Source: Neobacillus sp. PS3-40 (GTDB lineage Bacteria > Bacillota > Bacilli > Bacillales > Cytobacillaceae). From it: DNA of 64,000 nt. The notes under the pieces are model-generated. The model had not been told where the DNA came from, did not search any database, and saw nothing but the letters and a program-made list of their open reading frames with translations. Both the position numbers and the translations under genes were made by a program. Below are positions 25,040 to 34,368 of the stretch, in pieces. The first letter of the stretch is position 1. Every line of letters starts with the position of its first letter. Where the stretch lies: the NCBI RefSeq assembly GCF_030915485.1, contig NZ_CP133266.1:248001-312000 (forward strand), written 5' to 3'.

Positions 25040-25339
25040 TCACCATGTCGGTTCATCTTTATCTGTTAATTTCAAGAAAAATGGCATTAAAAAGATCACC
25101 GCAACTATTATGGCAACTTCCACTAATAATACAGAGGTTGGAGATAAATTAAACAATACAGAAAGTGGAATGGTGATAATTGGGAATAAAACAAATAAAG
25201 AAGTTATATTTCTTGAAGATGTACTTTGATATTGAATTTCCCCACAATGATTACATTTCATACTTTTACGGAATCTAAATAATTGCTTTATTGAATCAAA
25301 CCAAGACAATTTTCCTCCACATTTTTTACAAGTGAGCAT
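25040..25339 (-). CDS. TIGR04104-type zinc-ribbon membrane protein (99 aa)
   Basis: Zinc-ribbon pairs LTCKKCGGKL and MKCNHCGEIQ, then two transmembrane helices (residues 47-62 and 68-90). GGGGGAATG site before the ATG. Paralogue of 19448 and 48783. Function unknown. Confidence 0.75.
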   Translation of the reverse strand: MLTCKKCGGKLSWFDSIKQLFRFRKSMKCNHCGEIQYQSTSSRNITSLFVLFPIITIPLSVLFNLSPTSVLLVEVAIIVAVIFLMPFFLKLTDKDEPTW

Positions 25340-25519
25340 TAATACATTCCCCCTTTCTTATAAATTTTTTCTTAGTATTTATACGTTCTTAATCTCTGAT
25401 AAGTTTCATTTATTGGAAATAGACAACTATCTACTATCATTTTATTGATAGAAACAATGTCACTTCTATGTTTAATAACTTCCAAATATTGAAACCAACT
25501 CAAATAGTGGTCGAGGTAT

Positions 25520-26008
25520 TTTGTAGCCACACATTTTAGGGAAGCGTGTTTCACTCCAATGGAAAAGGCATTATTTGAATTTATGTTTTCAACAGGTTGT
25601 AGAATAGGTGAAATTGTTTCTCTTGATAAAAATTGTATTAATTGGGCAAATCGTTCCGCCATTGTGCTCGGAAAGGGTGATAAGGAAAGGGAAGTCTACT
25701 TTAATATACGGTGTGAAATCTGGCTCAAGCGATACTAAGACCTTCGCCAGGATAAAGACCCAGCTTTTTTTGTTACTGAACGGCACCCACATAGAATGAG
25801 CATTGGACAGATGAGGTACATTATCAAACGAATATCAAGTCGGGCAGAGATTAACAAAGAAATTCATCTACACCAACTACGCCATAGCTATGCCACACAT
25901 CTATTGAACAAGTTTACTAGGACACGAAAGAAGCGAGACCACAAGGATTTATGCACAGTTAAGTGGAAGCATTAGAAGGGAATTTTATAGAAAGTATTTC
26001 TATAAATG
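25520..26008 (+). pseudogene. Tyrosine recombinase, decayed
   Basis: The plus strand encodes the C-terminal catalytic domain of a phage-integrase/Xer-type recombinase. Visible parts are FMFSTGCRIGEIVSLDKN (Arg I), VLGKGDKEREVYF (Lys), IHLHQLRHSYATHLLN (His-x-x-Arg), SLLGHERSETTRIYAQLSGS (His and Tyr). It is interrupted by a TAA at 25736-25738 and by a deletion with frameshift near 25910, between HLLN and SLLGH. The N-terminal core-binding domain is not recognisable. It is the only recombinase of this type in the window and lies inside the array, on the strand opposite to most cassette genes. Confidence 0.85.
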
Positions 26009-26048
26009 TAGTGAAAAAGGCAATGGATTTTTCCATTGCCTTTTTCAC

Positions 26049-26071
26049 TATTACCCCCATTAGCGTAAGTA
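26049..26071. repeat. attC-like right half-site
   Basis: ATTACCCCCATTAGCGTAAGTA follows a perfect stem AGGCAATGGatttttCCATTGCCT (26018-26041) at the end of the recombinase remnant. Confidence 0.7.
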
Positions 26072-26161
26072 CATTCCTTCATAATATGAAGAAAAGCTGC
26101 CAATATGACAGCTCCGTTCCGTTATTTAATTCTTGCAACTTAGAGTTGCACAATTGTGGGC

Positions 26162-26785
26162 TTATTTATGACTTTTTAATCTCTTTTCCATCAATTCTGC
26201 AATTTGTTTCGAATTTACATTTCCTTCATTTTGTAATTTATCTATTATGTTAAAATAATCCGTTTCATTTCGGTTCTGACTTAATTTATATGCTGCCTGA
26301 ATTTCTCCCACTTTAATCTTAAATCCAACAATACCTTTCAGTTCACTTTCTAAGAGTTGAGGAGAAAGTTTATCCCATAAAACTGGATTTTTACGATGTT
26401 TCTCATATTTTTCCAGCATTATAGATAATTCTTCTATTAATTCATCTTTCTCTACAATACTTGCTTTTCCATACATATGGATAGCCTGATAATTCCACGT
26501 CGGAACATTTTCGTGCGAATACCAGGAAGAGGAAATGTAAGCGTTAGGTCCCTGAAACATAACAAGAACATCTTCACAGGTTTCAAATGTTCTCCACTGA
26601 GGATTTCCATAAGCCATATGCCCAGTAATATAGTAATCATCACCTTTTTTATTTAACCCCAAAGGCAAATGAGTAGCAATTGGTTTCCCCTGTTCTGTTG
26701 TGACAATCGTTCCAAGAGAGTTTTTTCGAACAAAATCCCAAATTTCAGCAACATTTGTGACCTTAAAATATTTTGGAATATACAT
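26162..26785 (-). CDS. paiB: FMN-binding PaiB-family protein (207 aa)
   Basis: Split-barrel FMN-binding fold with MYIPKYFKVTNVAEIWDFVR at the N-terminus, TEQGKPIATHLPL, NPQWRTFETCEDVLVMFQGP and SSWYSHENVPTWNYQAIHMYG, the PaiB signature. In B. subtilis PaiB takes part in repressing sporulation and degradative enzyme genes. Start ATG at 26785, six bases after GGAAGGTG. It follows paiA by 22 bases in one operon. Confidence 0.85.
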   Translation of the reverse strand: MYIPKYFKVTNVAEIWDFVRKNSLGTIVTTEQGKPIATHLPLGLNKKGDDYYITGHMAYGNPQWRTFETCEDVLVMFQGPNAYISSSWYSHENVPTWNYQAIHMYGKASIVEKDELIEELSIMLEKYEKHRKNPVLWDKLSPQLLESELKGIVGFKIKVGEIQAAYKLSQNRNETDYFNIIDKLQNEGNVNSKQIAELMEKRLKSHK

Positions 26786-26807
26786 ATAATTCACCTTCCA
26801 AAAAAAG

Positions 26808-27326
<519 letters not shown>

Positions 27327-27351
27327 TTAAATATATCGCTCCTTTATACCA

Positions 27352-27804
27352 TCAATAATTTCTCTTATTTCCCTTTTTAACAAATTCCCAGTCTTTTTCT
27401 ATATTTTTTCTTACTCTTTGAAGAAGATTGAAGATAGTATCTACTTCTCTTTCTGAAAATCCAGCTAATGCGACCATATTGGAATAATCGTTTTCTCGTC
27501 TAAGAAAAGGGTAAACATTTTTCCCTTTCTCCGTTGGAAAGAGCTTTTTAATTTTTTGGTTATGTTGATCGTCTTTCTTATCAATAAAGCCATTCATTTC
27601 AAGTTTTTTTATAGCGCGAGATGCTGTTGTTCGATCTACTTTTATCATCTCAGCTAACTTCTCTTGAATGATTCCTGGGTTTTCACAGATTCGCACAAGA
27701 TACAAATACTGCCCTTTTGTAAGGTCATATTCTTTAAATTCTATATTACTTATAGAATCTAATGCCCTTGCGATCATTCCAACTTCACGAAGAATTTCTT
27801 TCAT
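27352..27804 (-). CDS. MarR-family regulator (150 aa)
   Basis: Winged helix with LTKGQYLYLVRICENPGIIQ, EKLAEMIKVDRTTASRAIKK (recognition helix) and the DDQHNQKIKKLFPTEKG wing. It starts at the ATG 27804 after TTAAGGAG. It heads the paiAB operon and faces a divergent membrane gene; two identical palindromes in the divergent intergenic region are its likely operators. Confidence 0.85.
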   Translation of the reverse strand: MKEILREVGMIARALDSISNIEFKEYDLTKGQYLYLVRICENPGIIQEKLAEMIKVDRTTASRAIKKLEMNGFIDKKDDQHNQKIKKLFPTEKGKNVYPFLRRENDYSNMVALAGFSEREVDTIFNLLQRVRKNIEKDWEFVKKGNKRNY

Positions 27805-27830
27805 ATTTATCTCCTTAACATGTATTTTTG

Positions 27831-27842
27831 TTGCAAATGCAA
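27831..27842. promoter_or_regulatory. Likely MarR operator 1
   Basis: Palindrome TTGCAAATGCAA, just upstream of the MarR start. Confidence 0.65.
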
Positions 27843-27877
27843 TAAAAATGTCATACATTTAATTTAACGCAATTTTG

Positions 27878-27889
27878 TTGCATTTGCAA
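27878..27889. promoter_or_regulatory. Likely MarR operator 2
   Basis: TTGCATTTGCAA, the reverse complement of operator 1, centred 47 bases away and close to the divergent gene. Confidence 0.65.
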
Positions 27890-27919
27890 CTAAAAAAATC
27901 GATAAAGGGGTCGAGTAAA

Positions 27920-28564
27920 GTGAAATATGTTTTTTATGTAGTAGGAATTTTAATATTGACGCTTGGTATTTCTTTTACTATACAATCAGACCTTGGAGCT
28001 TCACCTTTTGATGCACTTTTAGTAGGACTGTCCAAAAATGTGGGGCTTACTGTGGGAAGTTGGGAAATAATTATAGCTTTACTATTGATAGGTCTTAATT
28101 CATTTTTAAAAAGACAAAGACCAGAAATTTTGGGGTTATTAACATCTTTTATTACGGGTATTGGTATTGATATGTGGCTTTTTTTATTGCACAATTTGAT
28201 AAAACCTCAACTTTGGTACACCAAATATGTTTGTTTTGAAATCGGCCTAGTTGTTATAGGATTTGGAACAGCAATTTATTTACACACAAATTTTGCTCCG
28301 ATTCCAATTGACCGTTTAACCTTAATCCTACAAGAAGTAACTAGAAAAAATATACTGTTATCGAGAACATTCATTTACCTGGTATTCTTGATAATCGCAA
28401 TATTATTCAATGGACCCATTGGCATTGGAACTTTATTAACCGTTTGTTTAGGAGGGCTAATGCTCAATTACTTTATGCCCTTAACTGAAAAAGCATTAGA
28501 TTGCCTATTAACACATTCTAGTACATCACCAATTTATGATAAAGATAAAAACCATTCAATATAG
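27920..28564 (+). CDS. YczE/YitT-like membrane protein (214 aa)
   Basis: About five transmembrane helices with the family motif LGISFTIQSDLGASPFDALL near residue 15 and FAPIPIDRLTLILQE near residue 133. GTG start at 27920 after AAAGGGG. It is divergent from the MarR gene with shared operators, so it is probably co-regulated with paiAB. The function of this family is unclear (YczE in B. subtilis influences surfactin production). Confidence 0.8.
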   Translation: MKYVFYVVGILILTLGISFTIQSDLGASPFDALLVGLSKNVGLTVGSWEIIIALLLIGLNSFLKRQRPEILGLLTSFITGIGIDMWLFLLHNLIKPQLWYTKYVCFEIGLVVIGFGTAIYLHTNFAPIPIDRLTLILQEVTRKNILLSRTFIYLVFLIIAILFNGPIGIGTLLTVCLGGLMLNYFMPLTEKALDCLLTHSSTSPIYDKDKNHSI

Positions 28565-28576
28565 GATGGTTTTTGT
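28546..28576 (+). terminator. Rho-independent terminator
   Basis: AAAAACCATtcaatataggATGGTTTTT at the end of the YczE-like gene. Confidence 0.8.
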
Positions 28577-28579
28577 TGT

Positions 28580-28612
28580 TCTTGTTCCACTAACATGCAT
28601 CGTTACTTGAAT
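28580..28612. repeat. attC-like left half-site
   Basis: CTTGTTCCACTAAC-ATGCATC-GTTACTTGAATAT, followed by a hairpin GACCGGGC/GCCCGGTC (28624-28646) that differs from other repeats. Confidence 0.7.
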
Positions 28613-28702
28613 ATATAATAATAACCGGGCAAAAACCGCCCGGTCCTTTTTGGGTTAGAGAATATCCGATAGTCTGTACTTTATTCCTTGTACTCCCTCT
28701 TA

Positions 28703-28920
28703 CTATCCCGGATACATTTGTCCATCACATTTTTCGCATGAAAACATTGGTGATGTGGTTGGATCTCCATCGTCCATTAAGTCAAAATCCCTTACAACAC
28801 TAAAAGTAATTTCCTCTTTTTCATGACACGTTTAACAAACAAAGCTGACGAGCTTTTGATACCGGTGAGATCGTTAATCACTCTTTCTATATAAGCTCTT
28901 GTTATCGGGCATAAAGCTAC
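28703..28920 (-). pseudogene. Small zinc-ribbon protein remnant
   Basis: Pieces ALCPITRAYIERVINDLTGI, then (another frame) SFVC, a stop, TCHEKEEITFSVVRDFDL and MFSCEKCDGQMYPG can be read in order. Together they suggest a small protein with CxxC pairs broken by one frameshift and one in-frame stop. Confidence 0.5.
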
Positions 28921-28934
28921 CTTTATTTCCATTT

Positions 28935-29343
28935 TGCCAACAATTACCACGCATTCGTATTCATTTGCTAAGCGCCCATAAGCTTCGGCAATGATTTGTT
29001 TTCCAAAGTAATAAAATTGAGTTCGCTAATTTTTAGCTTTCATATTTTTATATGGTTTTCCATGGACAACCACCTGCGTCTCAAAAGCTTGTGAGGGTTT
29101 AATTATAATCGGGTTCATCTCTGTTGTTGCGACAATCCCTGCCGATTCTGCTTGAATCCTTTGAGCTCTCCCATTTTCTTTTCCATCAATTGTTATATAG
29201 GAATTAAGAGCCATATTTTACGATTTAAACGGAGCTGGTTTGTATCCATTTTGCATAAAGATCCGACACAGTGCCGTTACAACAATGCTTTTTCCGGCAT
29301 CAGATTGTGTTCCTTGTTTCATCAGTGGAATTGCTTTTCCCAT
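28935..29343 (-). pseudogene. cobQ: Cobyric acid synthase, decayed
   Basis: The N-terminal part of CobQ is readable: [30 protein letters not shown], a TAA where the family has Gln, then NMALNSYITIDGKENGRAQR and ATTEMNPIIIKPS...VVVHGKPYKNMKA. A frameshift follows and only AYGRLANEYECVVIVG remains of the next segment. The rest, including the glutamine amidotransferase half, is gone. The start overlaps the cobB end by 44 bases. Confidence 0.85.
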
Positions 29344-30715
29344 TGTTTTTCCACCCCAAACATTTATTAATCCATTTTTCAACGATGTGAGGACATGAAG
29401 CAAAGTGAATATGGGTATACCCAGCAACTAAATTCCCTATCATAACCCCTTCTTCCTGTACATTGTCACGATGCTTTGACAAATAAGCAGACGTTATTTC
29501 ACCTGAAGGATGAAAAGATGAATAATGAAACTCGTGGCCTCTGGCAATATCATCTGAATCAAACATGACGTTTCCTTGTAACCCCGATATTTCTCGATAT
29601 CCTAAAGAAACAAGCTTTTTATGCATTTTAATTTCACCATCAATGATGCCCGCCATCGGAATTTTTCGACCATCTGTTAATTCAATCGATTTTGTTAAAA
29701 ACATGAAGCCGCCACATTCTGCAAAAGTGGGCATCCCTTTCTGAATAGCTTGTCGAATAGATTCGATCACATTTTCATGGTTTGATAATGTTTCAGCAAA
29801 TTCTTCCGGAAAGCCTCCACCAATATAAAGACCATCTACATTTTCTGGTATAGGTTCCCCATTTAACGGTGAAAAATAATTAATTTCTGCGCCAAACGCC
29901 TCCATAATTTCCAAATTTTCAGGATAATAAAAGTGAAAAGCTTCATCCTTAGCCACGGCGATCTTCACATTTTTCTTTGCATTTTGTTTAAAAAGATTTT
30001 GATTGGCGTTGAAAGCAAAAGGTTTGGCTTGACTAAGCTCCAATAAACTTTCGATATCTATTGATTCTGCGATCATTTGTCCTAATCTTTTAAAAAAGGG
30101 AGCTAGCTTTCCCTTTTCAATCAATGGGACTAAGCCGAGATGTCTTTCAGGGAGTTCAATATCCAAATCTTTCATCAAATATCCAATCACTGGTATACCG
30201 CACTCATGTTCAATTACTTCTTTTACTAAAGAAAAGTGTTTTTTACTTCCAACCATATTCGCAATTACGCCAACAATATTTTTCCCATACTCCGAAAATG
30301 TTTGATAGCCTTTTACAACTGCTGCCGAACTTCGTGCCATTCCATAGCAATTAATAACAAGAATGGTAGGTGATTCAATTATTTCGCTGATTTCAGCTGT
30401 CGAACCACGATTACTTTTTGGTTCAAAGCCATCATAAAACCCCATTACTCCTTCAATGATAGCAATATCCGATCCAATACATCCAAAACGAAAGATATCT
30501 TTTAATTGTTGAACAGATAGCATCCAACTATCAAGATTACGAGATTTTCTTCCAGTAATGGCAGTATGGTATGTTGGGTCAATATAGTCTGGGCCGCATT
30601 TAAACCCTTGAACTGTTAATCCTGCCTGTATTAACGCCGACATAATCCCAATGGTAATCGTTGTTTTGCCAACACCACTTTCTGTTCCGGCAATGACAAG
30701 TCTTTTAGTATTCAT
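29300..30715 (-). CDS. cobB: Cobyrinate a,c-diamide synthase (471 aa)
   Basis: ATP-dependent amidation of cobyrinic acid side chains a and c in corrin synthesis. P-loop [18 protein letters not shown] (residues 6-23), [11 protein letters not shown] motif, [10 protein letters not shown] motif and a C-terminal class I glutamine amidotransferase domain with the Cys nucleophile in [11 protein letters not shown] and a late His in GHEFHYSSF. Full length. It lies three bases downstream of cobO, under the cobalamin riboswitch. The CbiA name would be equally valid. Confidence 0.93.
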   Translation of the reverse strand: MNTKRLVIAGTESGVGKTTITIGIMSALIQAGLTVQGFKCGPDYIDPTYHTAITGRKSRNLDSWMLSVQQLKDIFRFGCIGSDIAIIEGVMGFYDGFEPKSNRGSTAEISEIIESPTILVINCYGMARSSAAVVKGYQTFSEYGKNIVGVIANMVGSKKHFSLVKEVIEHECGIPVIGYLMKDLDIELPERHLGLVPLIEKGKLAPFFKRLGQMIAESIDIESLLELSQAKPFAFNANQNLFKQNAKKNVKIAVAKDEAFHFYYPENLEIMEAFGAEINYFSPLNGEPIPENVDGLYIGGGFPEEFAETLSNHENVIESIRQAIQKGMPTFAECGGFMFLTKSIELTDGRKIPMAGIIDGEIKMHKKLVSLGYREISGLQGNVMFDSDDIARGHEFHYSSFHPSGEITSAYLSKHRDNVQEEGVMIGNLVAGYTHIHFASCPHIVEKWINKCLGWKNNGKSNSTDETRNTI

Positions 30716-30718
30716 ATA

Positions 30719-31270
30719 TCAAAACTCAATCCCCTTCATTGCTTTTACACCCTTATCAAAATAATGCTTCTCAACCTGTACGACAGAAACTAAATCAGCA
30801 AGTTCTTTAATTTCCTCATTTGCATTTCTTCCTGTAATGACAAGGTGGACATGTGAGGGCTTGTTTTTTATCATTTCTTTTACTTCTTCAAGCGGCAAAA
30901 CATCGGCAATCGGAAAAGAATCGATTGCAAGGGCATTATTTAATTCATCTAAAATAACAAGGTCATACTCTCCATTAAGTACTGCATCTTGTGCTAGTAA
31001 CCACCCTTTTCTTAATGCTTCCCGATGTTCTTCAGGTGTTTTTGTCCATGTAAAACCTATTCCAAGCTGTTTAATCTCGGCACCATGCTGCTCAAGTATT
31101 TTCATTTCCCCGTATGGGCGATGGGGAGATTTAATAAACTGTAAAATTTTAACTTTAAAACCATGTCCAATGGCACGAACAGCTAAACCCATTGCTGCCG
31201 TTGTTTTCCCCTTTCCATCACCAGTGTAAACAAATGTATACCCTTTTTTCCGATTCCTTTTTTGATCCAT
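30719..31270 (-). CDS. cobO: Cob(I)yrinic acid a,c-diamide adenosyltransferase (183 aa)
   Basis: CobO/BtuR-type ATP:corrinoid adenosyltransferase. P-loop FVYTGDGKGKTTAAMGLAVR, then GFTWTKTPEEHREALRKGW, LVILDELNNAL and HLVITGRNANEEI. Strong AGGAGG before the ATG. It is the first gene of the riboswitch-controlled operon. Confidence 0.93.
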   Translation of the reverse strand: MDQKRNRKKGYTFVYTGDGKGKTTAAMGLAVRAIGHGFKVKILQFIKSPHRPYGEMKILEQHGAEIKQLGIGFTWTKTPEEHREALRKGWLLAQDAVLNGEYDLVILDELNNALAIDSFPIADVLPLEEVKEMIKNKPSHVHLVITGRNANEEIKELADLVSVVQVEKHYFDKGVKAMKGIEF

Positions 31271-31374
31271 TCGATGGCCCCTCCTTTTTTACTGCATTAA
31301 ATGAATAAAGTAATATATCAAGTTTGAGGGGTTTATTTACCAATAAGAAGACAGTAAATTTTAAACATGAAAAA

Positions 31375-31402
31375 GGCCTATCTCAATTGAGATAGGCCAA
31401 AC
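31375..31402 (-). terminator. Riboswitch-associated terminator
   Basis: GGCCTATCTC-AATT-GAGATAGGCC followed by TTTTT on the minus strand, between the cobalamin aptamer and cobO. Probably formed when cobalamin is bound. Confidence 0.8.
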
Positions 31403-31675
31403 GATACCAAAAATAAATGAGAGGAAAAAACATCCTTTATGTAATGGATCGTTTCGTCCTCTCAACCCCCGAAGATAAGAAACAAGAGATTAAGGCAGGT
31501 CTACTGACTTATGCTTCACCCTACTTTGAACCTTCCCATACAGCCCCGAATTCTCAAAATCTATTACAAATTCGGAACGAGTACAGTGGTTTACTCATTT
31601 CGTCCACATTTACAGTTGCGGGGACAGCTCCGGATTTTCACCGGATTCCCTATTAAGCACATATGTGCACCCTAA
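31403..31675 (-). promoter_or_regulatory. Cobalamin riboswitch
   Basis: On the minus strand the B12 box reads AAGTCAGTAGACCTGCC (complement of 31494-31510). Upstream lies a conserved core GGTGAAAATCCGGAGCTG then CCCCGCAACTGT (complement of about 31610-31640). It precedes the terminator and cobO-cobB, so cobalamin probably turns off the operon. Confidence 0.9.
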
Positions 31676-32035
31676 ACTCTCTACTATTCTATTTTGATTG
31701 ATCATATCAACTTAATTTAAATTTAATTACAGTATTGTAACTATTACATAAATAAATATTGGTGTCAATAAGTGAAAATTTCGCGAAATACGTGCAATAT
31801 TTTTGTAATCCAGAAATAAATTACCATTTATTTATGTTGCAAGTAATGTTTCTTTCATGGTTTTATCATTTACTCACTTTCGCACTAAAAACTTATGTGC
31901 TAACTTTGGCTGTATTGCCATAAAGTTTATCTATTCGTTTACTTGACACTTATGCTTATAAATGAAAGAACACCTCATTCTTTTGTATAGTGAGATTGAC
32001 GAGAAATCACTACCAAACAGAAGAGGTATCCCTAT
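31676..32035. other. AT-rich stretch upstream of the cob riboswitch
   Basis: No gene recognised. It should contain the cob operon promoter (minus strand), which I could not place confidently, and the left part of a decayed insertion sequence. Confidence 0.4.
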
Positions 32036-32038
32036 AAG

Positions 32039-32155
32039 ATAGATCCAAATAACCAAAATAATCAACTACCAAAAGAACTTGATTCTGTTTTTTCTAAGCA
32101 TTTAATGAATAAGGATCTACACCAAGCAGGAATAAAAAATCATTTGGTTTTAGAT
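32039..32155 (+). pseudogene. N-terminal remnant of a transposase, IS4-like
   Basis: DPNNQNNQLPKELDSVFSKH followed by LMNKDLHQAGIKNH resembles the start of IS4-family transposases. The start codon is ATA and the frame ends at the next cassette gene. Confidence 0.45.
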
Positions 32156-32159
32156 GTCA

Positions 32160-32420
32160 TTACTTATGTCCTTCAGTACCTTTTGCAGTCCAATAATCTA
32201 AAATTATGTAAGGTGGAATATTAGGTTTTTTTCTGTTATTTAGATTATGTGTTGCAAAACACCATGCTATTTTAAATCTCCTTTTACCATATGAAGTAGA
32301 TATCCAGGGTGTTACATTATTAAAGAACTTGTCATTCCCCATAGTATGTAATAAGAATAAGATAAACTCCTTAATAAACAATAAATCATCATTTGCTTTA
32401 GTAATAATAATTGATTCCAT
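32160..32420 (-). CDS. Hypothetical protein (86 aa), start uncertain
   Basis: Reads MESIIITKANDDLLFIKEFI and ends YWTAKGTEGHK. The frame is open for another 14 codons upstream (SEDVKGFIDQI) but without a start codon, so the true N-terminus may be lost. Contains WISTSYGKRRFKIAWCF. Family not recognised. Confidence 0.45.
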   Translation of the reverse strand: MESIIITKANDDLLFIKEFILFLLHTMGNDKFFNNVTPWISTSYGKRRFKIAWCFATHNLNNRKKPNIPPYIILDYWTAKGTEGHK

Positions 32421-32510
32421 TATTTGATCAATAAAACCCTTAACATCCTCGGATAACCTTTAATTTAATATCAAAAACCACAATAATTTAGAAAACAGGC
32501 TTTTTATTTA

Positions 32511-32585
32511 ATTCTGTTGAACTAACCTTCCCATTACTTGAATAAGAAAAAAGGCGACTTTCATTATTGAAGTATCGCACCCGTT
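32511..32585. repeat. attC-like repeat, left part (split by IS110 copy 3)
   Basis: TTCTGTTGAACTAAC-CTTCCC-ATTACTTGAATAAG, stem GGCGA/TCGC, ATTGAAGTA-TCGCACCC-GTT. Confidence 0.85.
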
Positions 32586-32831
32586 CGTAATATAAGTTTA
32601 ACCAGTTTTTACTGGTTGAACTTTTTTTAATTGGTTTTATTATAGCGGTAGTCGGAGTAGAACGTAGCGCCCGTGGGACTTGATCCCGTCCGCAAAACTG
32701 TTCACTCCCTACTTGTATAAGCATGTTTCAGGCTGGTTGGGACAAAGATCCCGTTTAACAAGCGAACCTATGACAGTACAAGCAGCTCTAGGGACAACCG
32801 ACTAATCTTTATTTCTAAGGAGGAGATGATG
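32586..32831 (+). ncRNA. Putative bridge RNA region of IS110 copy 3
   Basis: Guide candidate AGCGCCCGT (32666-32674), stem GGGACTTGATCCC (32675-32687), 3' flank GTCCGCAAAACTG (32688-32700). Confidence 0.6.
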
Positions 32832-34070
32832 ATGAATCCAGTAGTTGGTCTGGATGTTTCTAAAGGGGAAAGTCAGGTACAAGCATTCTTGGATAAGAGT
32901 CAACCTTTTCGTAAAAGTTTTAGTGTAAAGCATACTGTTGAGGGCTTTGAGAATTTATTAGGATTCTTAAAAGAGATTGAAAGAGTAGCTGATGGTAAGC
33001 AACCTTCAGTTATCTTAGAATCAACAGGACATTACCACTCTCCTATTATTCAATTTTTGGAGGAACAGCAATATGTTTATATTATTGTGAACCCCCTTAT
33101 CTCTCATCGAGCAAGGAGTGCCAGTTTAAGAAAGGTAAAAACAGACGCTGTCGATGCCTATCTTCTTTGCGAACTATTCTATAAAGAAGAAGTTGAGCCG
33201 TATAAGAAAAGAGGTATTCAACTCTTAAACCTTCGTAATCTTACAAGACAACAAGAGATCATTACAGGTATCTCTACACAAACCAAGGTACAGCTTCTAA
33301 CAGTGCTAGATCAGGTATTCCCTGAATATAGAGGTGTCTTTGGTGATTTATATTCAAAAGTATCTTTACAGACTCTTTCCATATTTCCTACTTCTGAACA
33401 TGTACTAAATACTACCGAATCTGTATTAACCGACAAGATTGTATCGTTATGTACTAGACGTTCTGAAAAGTGGGCAAAAGAAAAAGCACAAAAGCTTATT
33501 GAAGCAGCATTACGAAATCCATTTCAAAATAACTTATATGAAAGTCATATTTTTAACCTAAAGATGTTAATTACCATCGTTCTTCAATATCAAGAGCATT
33601 TATCACTACTAGAAGCAAAAATAGATGCCCTCGCTAAAGAAATTGAAGAATATAAGATTCTCCAGTCTATTCCTGGTATCGGAGAAAAGATTGCGGCAAC
33701 AATCATTTCCGAAATAGGAGAAATAGATCGGTTTAATCACCCTAAAAAGTTGGTTGCCTTTGCGGGAATAGATCCTAGTGTTTACTCTTCTGGAAGATTT
33801 ACAGCAACCAAAAATCGTATAACAAAGAGAGGATCTAGAAGGTTACGGCAAGCATTATATATGGCTGTATACTGTGGAATTCGAGATGCCCGAAAGCAAA
33901 AGACGAGTGATACCGTTATTCCTCGAAATAAAAAATTAAGAGAGTTTTACGATAAAAAACGCGACGAGGGTAAACCCTATAGAGTAGCAATTATCGCTTG
34001 TGTTAATAAGCTTTTACACTTGATTTATGCGCTTTTAAAGAACAAAACCACTTTCCAAGAATTAGCTTAA
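32832..34070 (+). CDS. IS110-family transposase (412 aa)
   Basis: MNPVVGLDVSKGESQVQAFL start (third of three consecutive ATG codons, chosen by spacing from GGAGGAG and by homology). VILESTGHYHSPIIQFLEEQ and IPGIGEKIAATIISEIGEID are intact. Its protein sequence is identical to that at 41797. Confidence 0.95.
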   Translation: MNPVVGLDVSKGESQVQAFLDKSQPFRKSFSVKHTVEGFENLLGFLKEIERVADGKQPSVILESTGHYHSPIIQFLEEQQYVYIIVNPLISHRARSASLRKVKTDAVDAYLLCELFYKEEVEPYKKRGIQLLNLRNLTRQQEIITGISTQTKVQLLTVLDQVFPEYRGVFGDLYSKVSLQTLSIFPTSEHVLNTTESVLTDKIVSLCTRRSEKWAKEKAQKLIEAALRNPFQNNLYESHIFNLKMLITIVLQYQEHLSLLEAKIDALAKEIEEYKILQSIPGIGEKIAATIISEIGEIDRFNHPKKLVAFAGIDPSVYSSGRFTATKNRITKRGSRRLRQALYMAVYCGIRDARKQKTSDTVIPRNKKLREFYDKKRDEGKPYRVAIIACVNKLLHLIYALLKNKTTFQELA

Positions 34071-34205
34071 AAACCATGTTTAACAATACAAAACAAAACC
34101 TTCCAATTTTGAAGATGAGGAAGGTTATTTGGCATACTCATTTTTAGTATATCATCTATATTTTAATTTTTTAATTGAAAAATGTTGACAACTATTAGCT
34201 GGTTT

Positions 34206-34250
34206 TGTGGAAGATCTTTATTAAAGTAAAGCCCCCAGTTAGTTTAAATA
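34206..34250. repeat. attC-like repeat, right part after IS110 copy 3
   Basis: GTGGAAGATCTTTATTAAAG, TAAAGCCCCCAGTTAGTTTAAATAAC. It starts with a left-site arm, not the outer right arm expected from the left flank. Confidence 0.75.
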
Positions 34251-34368
34251 ACTTACAATCATTACCAGAGATGCTAATTAATTCTTATGTTTTCAAAAAG
34301 AAAGAACTTTGCTAACTTTATCTCATAACCTTCGACCGAAATGAATAGCGTCCATTGTGATAACTAAA

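Larger units (their letters stand above)
32586..34205 (+). mobile_element. IS110-family element, copy 3
   Basis: 1620 bp from CGTAATATAAG to GCTGGTTT. The transposase and 5' region are identical to copy 4 (41551-43170). The left flank is a right-site half, but the right flank (TGTGGAAGATC) looks like a left-site arm of another repeat. Confidence 0.92.

Noticed and set aside
25372..25662. 96-codon minus-strand frame
   Set aside because: It is antisense to the tyrosine recombinase remnant and has no ribosome binding site.
31417..31656. 79-codon plus-strand frame
   Set aside because: It lies entirely in the cobalamin riboswitch, whose conserved RNA motifs on the other strand explain the sequence.
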